Shown here in pieces: positions 7,545 through 14,151 of a stretch of 21,211 nucleotides of DNA (within the stretch, counting starts at the first letter, position 1; each line of letters opens with the position of its first letter). The DNA comes from an uncultured Lachnospiraceae bacterium (GTDB lineage Bacteria > Bacillota > Clostridia > Lachnospirales > Lachnospiraceae): contig CANTGP010000005.1 in assembly GCA_947653315.1 (NCBI GenBank), positions 1 through 21,211 on the forward strand, in the 5' to 3' direction. A program made the position numbers and the translations under genes. Under the pieces are notes generated by a model. It was given only the letters and a program-made list of their open reading frames with translations, was not told the origin of the DNA and searched no databases.

Positions 7545-8540
7545 TCAGGCATTCCCCGCATCCGAAGGACCGCATATGCGGAAGGAAAACCGGATATCCT
7601 TCTCCCCGTCCACATGATAGGCGTCTTCCACGTCCGCCCCCCAGCTATTGATACCGCCTACGCCCCGGACCGCGCCATAGATACAAAGCACCGTCCTGCG
7701 GGGAACCGGAAGTTCCTCCTGGTGGGTCGCCTGCTCCAGCTCCAACGCGGTATAAGGCAGACAGGAGAATGCCAGCCCGTCCATCTCAAACCGCAGCGAT
7801 TTCGCTTCCGGCGCTTTCCGGCTGTTATCCAGTCCCGTACTCCTCCACACTTCCACCCAACGGCTGTCCATATGCATTCCGCAGTCCTGGGGTACCAAAT
7901 GGGGCGTTACCGGAAGCCCTTCCACTTCATATACGCCGCGGACTCCCCCCGCCTTTCTGTCCGGATAAGTTTCCCCGGATAATCCTTCATACACAAACCG
8001 CTCCGCGCAGGTAGGCATGAGAAAACGCATTCCGAATACCGGCAGCTCCGGCAGCCCTTTCTTTCCGGTATAATGTGCCTCCACTTGGATATTTCCCAAG
8101 GCATCCGTTTCATAAGCCACCGTCACGTCGGTTTCGGGAACCGTTACCGTCCGGCAGGAATAAGTGACACGGACGGTTTGCGCCCTTTCCTCCGGCGAAT
8201 AAATATTATTGGCGGGCGCACAGGGAAACGGGATTTCCTTCCCGTCCACCGCCACGTCCGTTTTTACAATGGCGAGAAACATATCCGCCGCCGCCCACAT
8301 TCCGCTCCTTAACGGGAAACCGCATCCCCTGTCATTGTCCGTAACCGCCCTCCAGAAAACAGGACGCGGCGCACGGTAGAGCCATTCCCTGCCGTCCACG
8401 TTAAGGGACACCGGGCCGCCCTTCTCATAAGAAAAAATATAGTGGAATTTCCGTTCTCCCGCCATGCCTTTTATGCCCAAAGTCGTATCACCGTAAATGA
8501 CTTCCAGTTGCGGTGCGACATTTTTACCTGTATTTTCCAT
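7545..8540 (-). CDS. lacM: Beta-galactosidase small subunit
   Basis: A 331-aa protein corresponding to the C-terminal part (Bgal_small_N, domain 5) of GH2 LacZ enzymes. Recognisable parts are YLYRAPRPVFWRAVTDND near residue 70 in its shortened form EWLYRAPRPVFWRAVTDNDRG, GMRFLMP, YEGLSGETYPDRKAGG, PQDCGMHMDSRW and the C-terminal INSWGADV. The first ATG (8540) lies inside the last codons of lacL, giving a 17-bp overlap with a different frame; SD-like GAGG sits about 9 nt upstream. The fragment has no catalytic glutamates of its own and should act as a heterodimer with LacL. This two-gene arrangement and overlap match the known LacLM enzymes of lactic acid bacteria, so it is a genuine split enzyme rather than a frameshifted lacZ. 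Confidence 0.9.
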   Translation of the reverse strand: MENTGKNVAPQLEVIYGDTTLGIKGMAGERKFHYIFSYEKGGPVSLNVDGREWLYRAPRPVFWRAVTDNDRGCGFPLRSGMWAAADMFLAIVKTDVAVDGKEIPFPCAPANNIYSPEERAQTVRVTYSCRTVTVPETDVTVAYETDALGNIQVEAHYTGKKGLPELPVFGMRFLMPTCAERFVYEGLSGETYPDRKAGGVRGVYEVEGLPVTPHLVPQDCGMHMDSRWVEVWRSTGLDNSRKAPEAKSLRFEMDGLAFSCLPYTALELEQATHQEELPVPRRTVLCIYGAVRGVGGINSWGADVEDAYHVDGEKDIRFSFRICGPSDAGNA

Positions 8541-10503
8541 AATAATACCTCACTTCCTGCATGGCAGGCTTCTCCGTCCTGTCCGCAAACACAATGCCGT
8601 TGCCCGAAAACTCATAATCCGCAGGTCTGTCGTCAAAATCCCCGCCGTAACGCAGTACCCGCCTGCCGGAAACCGCATCCTCCACCCATAGCGCCTGATC
8701 GATAAAGTCCCAAATAAACCCGCCCTGGTACATCTCAAATTCATCCAGCAGCTTCATATAGGAATCCATCCCTCCCAGCGAATTTCCCATATTATGCATA
8801 TATTCGCAAAGGATAAAAGGCTTGTCCGGTTCGTTTTCCAAATATTTCCGTATTTCCCAAGGCGTTTCGTACATACGGCTTTCCACGTCGGATATGGTAT
8901 CCGTATAAGCCCTGTTATTATAGACCCCTTCATAATGGACCAGCCTGCCGTCCTGTTTTTCCTTAAAATAGCGGTTCATGCACTCCAAGTTATCACCGGC
9001 ATAGGACTCGTTTCCCAAAGACCAAAACAGAACGGATACATGATTCTTGAACCATTCGAAGTTGCTCCTCGCCCGGTCCATCACCACAGCCTTCCATTGG
9101 GGCAGACTGCCCGGCACATTCCACGAACCCTCTATCGCACCCATCTTCTGCCAGGAACCATGGGATTCCAAATTCGTTTCCGCCATCATGTATATCCCGT
9201 TTTCATCGCACATGTAATACCAGGGAATCTGGTCAGGGTAATGACAGGTGCGCACCGCATTGATATGGTTGGCATGGAAGCATTTCATATCACGCTCCAT
9301 TTCCGCCATACCGATACACCTTCCGCCCTCCGGGCTCCATTCATGGCGGTTGACACCGTTCAAAACCAGCCGTTTTCCGTTCAGGTATATTACCTTGTCC
9401 ACAATCTCGATTCTGCGGAAGCCGATGGGATATGGTACGGCTTCCACCAGTTCCCCCGTTTCGTCATACAGTTTCACCAGCAGCCGGTACAGGTACGGCG
9501 TCCCGTATGCCCAAGGCTGCACCTGCCCGGTTTCCTGTTCCGGCGCCGTGCAGCCTATTATCTGCCAGCCTTCCGGCGCCGCTTCCGTCCACTCCGACGC
9601 TTCTTCCGTTTTATCCGCTTCCTTCACTTCTGCCGCGGGAACCCCGTCCTGCGGCAAGGCAAAGGCATATTCCATGCACGTTTTCCCTTCCGCATCCGAC
9701 AAGGAGACTTCCGCCCTGCCGCCGCAGCCTTTTTTCATCGAAAGTTTTAATTCAAGGCCAAGGCTTCCGGTTCCGTCCGTGCGAAGCACAGGTTTCGCCC
9801 ACAGGTCTTCCACATGGACTTCCGGTTTTCCGTACAGCGTCACGTTACGGAAAATCCCGAAAAACCGGAAAAAGTCCTGGTCCTCCAAAAATGCCGCCGT
9901 ACTCCTCTTATGCACCTCCACTGCCAGCCGGTTTCCTTTTTCCTTTACATATGAGGTCAGGTCAAACTCCGCAGGAACGAAGCTGTCCTCCGAATACCCA
10001 ACGAAACTGCCGTTCAGCCAAACAAACACCGCCTGTTCCACGCCCTCGAAACGCAAACATACCCGTCTGCCAACAAGCCCTTCCTCCAAATCAAATTCTT
10101 TCAGGTAAGAACCGACCGGATTGTAGTCCGCTTCGCTGAACATCCCTTTCCACTTATGGCTCCCGTCCAAACTGTATGCCGGTCTCCGGTATGCATGCCC
10201 TTCCCACGGATACATCGTATTGATATAGTGCAGCTTATCATATCCGGCAATTTCGATATGACAGGGCACCGCAATTTCGTCAAAACCGGACGCATCGTAA
10301 TCGTTACGGTAAAACTCCGCCGGACGTTCCATGGCATTTTTACTGTAACGGAATTTCCATATCCCGTTCAGGGATTGTTCCAATGAATGCTCCCCTGCTT
10401 CCATTTCCTCCACGCTCCGGTAAAACACATGGTCGCTGTGGGCGGGCAGCTTGCCCGCACGGAACACTTCCGGGTCATCCAGCCATCTTAAATCTTCTTT
10501 CAT
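8524..10503 (-). CDS. lacL: Beta-galactosidase large subunit (GH2)
   Basis: The catalytic subunit of a LacLM-type beta-galactosidase that hydrolyses lactose and other beta-galactosides; no signal peptide, so cytosolic. The order is sugar-binding domain, immunoglobulin-like domain and TIM barrel. E499 in WSLGNES is the expected acid/base and E567 in ILCEYMH the nucleophile; HYPDQIPWYYMCDENGIY and MYPWEGHAYRRPAYS are family signatures. Length is 659 aa from 10503, slightly longer than usual LacL because of an acidic insert near residues 270-310 (EVKEADKTEEASEW). The longer frame from 10581 is rejected: a TTGCTG-17-TATTAT promoter lies within it, and MKEDLRWLDDP aligns with normal starts. A weak AGGGAA site precedes this ATG. 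Confidence 0.93.
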   Translation of the reverse strand: MKEDLRWLDDPEVFRAGKLPAHSDHVFYRSVEEMEAGEHSLEQSLNGIWKFRYSKNAMERPAEFYRNDYDASGFDEIAVPCHIEIAGYDKLHYINTMYPWEGHAYRRPAYSLDGSHKWKGMFSEADYNPVGSYLKEFDLEEGLVGRRVCLRFEGVEQAVFVWLNGSFVGYSEDSFVPAEFDLTSYVKEKGNRLAVEVHKRSTAAFLEDQDFFRFFGIFRNVTLYGKPEVHVEDLWAKPVLRTDGTGSLGLELKLSMKKGCGGRAEVSLSDAEGKTCMEYAFALPQDGVPAAEVKEADKTEEASEWTEAAPEGWQIIGCTAPEQETGQVQPWAYGTPYLYRLLVKLYDETGELVEAVPYPIGFRRIEIVDKVIYLNGKRLVLNGVNRHEWSPEGGRCIGMAEMERDMKCFHANHINAVRTCHYPDQIPWYYMCDENGIYMMAETNLESHGSWQKMGAIEGSWNVPGSLPQWKAVVMDRARSNFEWFKNHVSVLFWSLGNESYAGDNLECMNRYFKEKQDGRLVHYEGVYNNRAYTDTISDVESRMYETPWEIRKYLENEPDKPFILCEYMHNMGNSLGGMDSYMKLLDEFEMYQGGFIWDFIDQALWVEDAVSGRRVLRYGGDFDDRPADYEFSGNGIVFADRTEKPAMQEVRYYYGKYR

Positions 10504-10552
10504 AAGCCATTCCCTATTCCTTTCTTCTTTTCTCCCCGTTCCCTTTCCATTA

Positions 10553-10581
10553 ATAATAACCGTATTTCCGGAACCCAGCAA
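10553..10581 (-). promoter_or_regulatory. Promoter of the lacL operon
   Basis: On the minus strand TTGCTG (10581-10576), 17 nt, TATTAT (10558-10553). Transcription would start near 10546, about 43 nt ahead of the lacL ATG at 10503. This placement decides against the upstream start at 10581. Confidence 0.65.
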
Positions 10582-10611
10582 TAACTTTTTATTTATTAAA
10601 TTTTAAACGGT

Positions 10612-10627
10612 TTGCCGCGCCCGGCAA
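10612..10627 (-). terminator. Weak terminator after spmB
   Basis: TTGCCG (10612-10617), loop CGCC, CGGCAA (10622-10627): a perfect 6-bp stem 15 nt after the spmB stop. On the minus strand it is followed by ACCGTTTAAAATTTAAT, which is T-rich but interrupted. It probably separates spmB from the lac operon incompletely. Confidence 0.45.
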
Positions 10628-10642
10628 TCCCCGTCCGGCCGT

Positions 10643-11137
10643 TCACACCCATCCGGCAAGCAGCACGCTCGCCCCGATTCCCGCCAGGGAAGACAACAAT
10701 GCCCCTTTCAAGGTATATCTTGTTTTCGTAACCTTTGCCGCCAAAAAATACACGCTCATGGTATAAAACACCGTTTCCGTACAACTCATCATAATGGAGG
10801 TGATATACCCGATGCGGGAATCCGGCCCGTATGTCTTGAAAATGTCGAGCACCAGTCCCGTTGCCGCGGAAGAAGAAAACATTTTCACAAGCACCAGCGG
10901 AACCAGTTCGGACGGAAAACCCAGCTTTTCCGTAATGTCCCCAAACAGCCCTCCGACAAAACCCAAAAAACCCGATGCGCGCAATACCCCTACCGCCACC
11001 ATCAGACCTACCAGCGTGGGCATAATCTGGATAACCGTCTGAAACCCGTCTTTCGCCCCTTTTATAAAATCCTCATAAACATTCCTTTTATGAACCAGCC
11101 CGTATGCCACGATATAAAAAATAATGACCGGAATCAT
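10643..11137 (-). CDS. spmB: Spore maturation protein B
   Basis: An integral membrane protein of the nucleoside-recognition/Gate family needed, with SpmA, for full dehydration of the spore core. Diagnostic parts are YEDFIKGAKDGF, IMPTLVGLMVAVGVLRASG, FPSELVPLVLVKMFSSSAATG and MMSCTETVFYTMSVYF. Only 164 aa follow the first ATG (11137), about 10 short of usual. The frame stays open upstream, and the in-frame residues LNALSNISN before MIPV look like the normal SpmB N-terminus. The only good ribosome binding site, AGGGGAG (11183-11177), points 6 nt later to an ATC at 11170, with no ATG, GTG or TTG available. True start therefore may be the ATC (175 aa). spmA is not adjacent, which is unusual. The family call is secure, the start is not. 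Confidence 0.93.
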   Translation of the reverse strand: MIPVIIFYIVAYGLVHKRNVYEDFIKGAKDGFQTVIQIMPTLVGLMVAVGVLRASGFLGFVGGLFGDITEKLGFPSELVPLVLVKMFSSSAATGLVLDIFKTYGPDSRIGYITSIMMSCTETVFYTMSVYFLAAKVTKTRYTLKGALLSSLAGIGASVLLAGWV

Positions 11138-11207
11138 GATATTGGAAATATTGGATAATGCGTTTAGGATAACAATCTCCCCTGTTTCTACATCCTTAAA
11201 ACAGTTT

Positions 11208-11241
11208 ATTTAAAAAAAGGTGCATGTATTCCTCATGCACC
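11208..11241 (-). terminator. Rho-independent terminator of the 87-aa gene
   Basis: GGTGCATG (11219-11226) and CATGCACC (11234-11241) form a perfect 8-bp stem with a 7-nt loop. On the minus strand seven T (11218-11212) follow at once. It lies 18 nt after the stop of the small gene at 11260 and only about 30 nt before the spmB ribosome binding site, so spmB needs its own promoter or read-through. Confidence 0.85.
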
Positions 11242-11259
11242 CCGCAAATCACTGCCGGC

Positions 11260-11523
11260 TTACTTTTTCCTGCCCAGCCATTCATTTAGGAAATGGACTT
11301 CTTTCGCCCGGTTTATGATATCCGTGGCATTGTCTTGAATGTATACGGTAAGCTGGCGGACTTCCTCCTCCGTAAAACCGGAGGATTTCACAATGGCGCC
11401 CCTTGGGACGATTCCTTCCGCGTAATCATGCTCCCCCCGTTCAAAGCAGACCCTTACCATTTTCTCGCCGTCCTTTAGCAGCAGCCCCGAATACGTCATC
11501 CGGAGTTCCCCATCGTTACCCAT
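11260..11523 (-). CDS. Small hypothetical protein (87 aa)
   Basis: Not recognised. An 87-aa soluble protein without signal or membrane segments. The first half is beta-like (LRMTYSGLLLKDGEKMVRVCFERGEHDYAEG), with a short IVPRGAIVKSSGF turn. The second half is helical, starting FTEEEVRQLTVYIQDN and ending in a basic tail (WLGRKK). Evidence for a real gene: an ATG at 11523 with GGGGTGA about 7 nt upstream, a -10-like TATAAT at 11617-11612 further up, and a strong terminator just after the stop. It is divergent from the PilZ chemoreceptor gene. A distant link to spore or c-di-GMP function cannot be judged. Confidence 0.75.
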   Translation of the reverse strand: MGNDGELRMTYSGLLLKDGEKMVRVCFERGEHDYAEGIVPRGAIVKSSGFTEEEVRQLTVYIQDNATDIINRAKEVHFLNEWLGRKK

Positions 11524-11737
11524 AGTTTATCACCCCATCCGGCTTTGGGCGGTTTATGCCGCCTTGCCTGTTTTTTCTTATTTTCTCCGCCCGACATCAC
11601 GTTCTAGGTATATTATACATGATTTTTCCCAAAAAAGCACCAAAATTATGGCATTTTAACAATAATTATGGTAAAGTATAGTTATGTGCTTTCAACACAG
11701 AAAAACAAAGGAATACCGGAAAGGGCGGGATACAAAA
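11524..11737. promoter_or_regulatory. Divergent promoter region, small gene / PilZ chemoreceptor
   Basis: For the minus-strand gene a TATAAT lies at 11617-11612 inside the near-palindrome GTATAATATAC; no convincing -35 is seen. A stem GGCGG/CCGCC with loop TTTATG (about 11549-11564) falls in its leader. For the plus-strand chemoreceptor a TATAGT at 11677-11682 has only a poor -35 (TTTAAC, 16-nt spacer). A flagellar-sigma (TAAA-N15-CGATA) promoter was looked for and not found. Confidence 0.4.
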
Positions 11738-13843
11738 ATGGAATACAATGAGGAATTGTTCAAAAAAAGCGCGAACTGGAAAGCGTGTGCGGTCTGGCTG
11801 GTACTCAGTGTGTCGCTTACGGCAATTTATGGTTACGAAACAATGAAGGGACTGCGGAGCGGGGGATATTTTATCGTTTTCCTCCTGTTCTGCTGGATTC
11901 CCTATCTGTGCGGTCTGCTTCTTATTAAGATACAGGGACTTGCCACTTCCTATTATAAGGATATCATTGCGGTGGGATACGGTTTCTTTTATGCCTACAT
12001 TGTATTTACCACGACTTCGCCCCTCTGTTTTATGTACATACTGCCCCTTGCATGTATGCTGATTCTCTACAAAAACCGCAATTTCATGATCCGGTGCGGC
12101 ATTGCTGCCGCCGCCGTCATTTTGGCGGGCAGTTTCTATAAATATATAAACGGCATGAATACCGCGGCAGATTTAGGCGTCTTCGGACTCCAATTGTCCT
12201 GCGTCATCCTATGTTTCGGCTGTTATGCCCTGTCCATCAACCACTTAAACCTCTCCGACGGCGCCCTGACGGATTCCATTAAAGGCAATCTGCAAAGGGT
12301 CATTACCACCATCGACCAGGTAAAAACGGCAAGCACCTCCATAGTGGACGGTGTCACCGTAGTCCGTGAACTTGCCGACGAAAACAAACAGGGAGCGAAT
12401 TCCGTGGTGCGCAGCATGGATAAATTGTCGGAAAACAATAACATGCTCCAGGAAAAAACCATGTCTTCCATGGACATGACCACGGACATTAATACGCAGG
12501 TACAAAACGTTGCCACCCTCATCGGACAGATGGTCAACCTGACCAACGAGTCCATCGGCCATGCCGATGCCAGCTCCGCAAAACTGAACGGCGTCGTGGA
12601 AACCACGAACGACATGGCAAAATTATCCGCGGAAGTGGAAAGCGTATTAACGGAATTTAAGCAAGAATTCAATATGGTAAAAGAAGAAACCAGCACCATC
12701 GAAGGCATCAGTTCCCAAACGAACCTGTTGGCGCTGAACGCTTCCATTGAAGCCGCAAGGGCGGGGGAAGCAGGTAAAGGCTTCGCCGTAGTGGCGGATG
12801 AAATCCGTAACCTGAGCATGGGTACCCAAAGTTCCTCCAGCCGTATCATGTCGGCGCTCGCCCATTTGGAAGAAACCTCCGATAAAATGACCGAATCCAT
12901 CATCCGGACCTTGGAATTAATCCAGGTCAATTTGGAGCAGGTGACACAGGTGACGAAAAGCGTGGACAGCATCACACAGGATTCCGTCCAGTTAGGAAAC
13001 AATATCAAGGTCATCGACTCCGCCATAAAAGACGTGGAAACCTCCAACCAAAACATGGTACACAATATGCAGCAAATCTGCGATGTCATGCAGGTCATGG
13101 TGGATTGTGTGGAAGATGCCAATGAAACCACCAAAACCATGTTGAGCAAATATGAAGAAACCGCCGCTAACGTCAACAGCATAGAAGCCACCGTAGGGAC
13201 GCTGATGGAAGACCTGGGGGAAGGCGGTTTCATGGGAATCCAGGATGTCCGTCCGGGCATGAAGATATCGCTTCTATCTTCCGAAGGCGGGGTGCAAAGC
13301 GAATACCGCGGGCAGATTACGGAACAGCAGGGCGACGATATCCTGGTAACCATACGGCAGGACGGCAAAGAGCCCGTTTCGGCGAAATCAAAAAACCTGA
13401 ATTTTCATCTGCGGATTGTGGTGGACAACGTCCTCTATCATTGGGAAAACGTAAAAATATCCCCGGTAAGGGAAAAGACGGACTGCTACCGGCTGACGGT
13501 GTTCTCTACGCCTAAAGTCGTCAACCGGAGAAAATACCCCCGTATGCCGCTGTCCCATTCCTGCGAAATCCGCTTCAAGGATACGGATAAACCCTTTACG
13601 GGAAAAATGGTAAATTTCAGCGCCAACGGTTTTGCTTTCACCACAACGGCAAACGAGTTTGCACACTCCATGGGAAAAGACGTAACGGTTTCCGTTTTGG
13701 GCTTCCCGCTTCCCGATGCGCGTTCTTTGGAGGGGCGTATCATCCGCAATACGGATAATGAAGGCGAATACATCATCGGATGCCGGATGCCGGAGGACAA
13801 TTTCGCCATCCAGGATTACGTAAACACAAACCATAAAGAATGA
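11738..13843 (+). CDS. Methyl-accepting chemotaxis protein with C-terminal YcgR-like/PilZ module
   Basis: A 701-aa inner-membrane chemoreceptor of uncommon layout. Residues about 12-165 form roughly six membrane segments with almost no extracellular sensor and no HAMP. A long coiled-coil signalling domain follows, with the canonical CheA/CheW hairpin tip at about 322-358 ([20 protein letters not shown]). From about 505 comes a YcgR-N-like beta domain ([12 protein letters not shown]), then PilZ at about 597-695 with the c-di-GMP motifs RKYPR (R598, R602) and NFSANG. It should signal to CheA and could make that output respond to c-di-GMP. Start: ATG at 11738 preceded by GGGCGGG, preferred over 11684, which lies next to the putative promoter. 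No C-terminal CheR/CheB pentapeptide. The PilZ call is firm; the ligand is inferred from the motifs. Confidence 0.93.
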   Translation: MEYNEELFKKSANWKACAVWLVLSVSLTAIYGYETMKGLRSGGYFIVFLLFCWIPYLCGLLLIKIQGLATSYYKDIIAVGYGFFYAYIVFTTTSPLCFMYILPLACMLILYKNRNFMIRCGIAAAAVILAGSFYKYINGMNTAADLGVFGLQLSCVILCFGCYALSINHLNLSDGALTDSIKGNLQRVITTIDQVKTASTSIVDGVTVVRELADENKQGANSVVRSMDKLSENNNMLQEKTMSSMDMTTDINTQVQNVATLIGQMVNLTNESIGHADASSAKLNGVVETTNDMAKLSAEVESVLTEFKQEFNMVKEETSTIEGISSQTNLLALNASIEAARAGEAGKGFAVVADEIRNLSMGTQSSSSRIMSALAHLEETSDKMTESIIRTLELIQVNLEQVTQVTKSVDSITQDSVQLGNNIKVIDSAIKDVETSNQNMVHNMQQICDVMQVMVDCVEDANETTKTMLSKYEETAANVNSIEATVGTLMEDLGEGGFMGIQDVRPGMKISLLSSEGGVQSEYRGQITEQQGDDILVTIRQDGKEPVSAKSKNLNFHLRIVVDNVLYHWENVKISPVREKTDCYRLTVFSTPKVVNRRKYPRMPLSHSCEIRFKDTDKPFTGKMVNFSANGFAFTTTANEFAHSMGKDVTVSVLGFPLPDARSLEGRIIRNTDNEGEYIIGCRMPEDNFAIQDYVNTNHKE

Positions 13844-13881
13844 CGGGGTCCAATATTTCCGGCATTCTGTACAAAAAAAAG

Positions 13882-13910
13882 TAGAACTTCGCTTCCAAAT
13901 TTGATATAAT
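13882..13910 (+). promoter_or_regulatory. Extended -10 promoter of the dCache chemoreceptor
   Basis: TATAAT (13905-13910) is preceded by TGA (13902-13904), an extended -10, and by TAGAAC (13882-13887) as a weak -35 at 17-nt spacing. It is SigA-like, not flagellar-sigma-like. Confidence 0.65.
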
Positions 13911-13912
13911 AA

Positions 13913-13922
13913 CTGTTAACAG
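13913..13922. promoter_or_regulatory. 10-bp palindrome at the transcription start
   Basis: CTGTTAACAG is a perfect palindrome 2 nt after the -10 element, covering the expected +1. The position suits a repressor operator. No factor can be assigned. Confidence 0.4.
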
Positions 13923-14003
13923 CTTTTTGGGAAACCATACACAATCAGCATGATTGATACGGATAGTAAAAAAGGGGGTAATAAAACAGACAAAATTACA
14001 AAA

Positions 14004-14151
14004 GCGCCGGAAACCCGTGTAGAAGCATAGAATATGTGTTGGCGCGTTGCCTTAACGCAAATTCCCTGTTATACGCAGTCGGATACCATGCCGCAGGAAT
14101 GAAATGAAAAAGTAAATGCGAAAAAAGGCAACGCAGAAATGAGGGTAGAGT
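14004..14151 (+). promoter_or_regulatory. Structured, switch-like 5' leader
   Basis: GCGTTGCCTT (14044-14053) can pair perfectly over 10 bp with AAGGCAACGC (14125-14134). It can instead fold locally, GCGTT (14044-14048) with AACGC (14054-14058); the two are mutually exclusive. Inside the long stem, ATTCC-C-TG (14061-14068) pairs with CAGGAAT (14094-14100). Upstream, GCGCC (14004-14008) pairs with GGCGC (14041-14045), overlapping the switch by 2 nt. The SD GAGGG (14141-14145) is only 6 nt after the long stem. This is what a translational riboswitch or RNA-controlled leader looks like. The conserved cores of c-di-GMP-I, c-di-GMP-II, cobalamin and TPP riboswitches were not recognised. Confidence 0.5.

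Larger units (their letters stand above)
13844..14151 (+). promoter_or_regulatory. Intergenic region and long leader of the dCache chemoreceptor
   Basis: No gene. It contains a promoter (13882-13910), a palindrome at the likely start site (13913-13922), a small hairpin CAATCA-GCA-TGATTG (13942-13956) and a structured leader (14004-14151). No clear terminator for the upstream chemoreceptor is present, so read-through is possible. The transcript would carry a 5' leader of about 235 nt, long for a bacterial gene. Confidence 0.6.

Noticed and set aside
8794..9750. 318-codon plus-strand open frame opposite lacL
   Set aside because: Shadow of the conserved GH2 domain; no recognisable domain and no ribosome binding site.
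10504..10581. LacL start at 10581
   Set aside because: A well-spaced promoter lies inside this stretch, and the extra residues do not resemble LacL N-termini.
12223..13368. 381-codon minus-strand open frame inside the PilZ chemoreceptor
   Set aside because: Antisense shadow of the coiled-coil region; the composition is Ser/Met/Thr-rich with no SD, and the plus-strand protein is clearly real.
13837..13868. AGAATG...CATTCT as a terminator after the PilZ chemoreceptor
   Set aside because: Only 6 bp with a 20-nt loop and an A-run rather than a T-run after it.
14004..14100. c-di-GMP-I/II, cobalamin or TPP riboswitch
   Set aside because: Fragments such as ACGCAAA and GTCGGATACCATGCC look suggestive, but the conserved cores and order of elements of these classes are not present as far as I can tell by eye.
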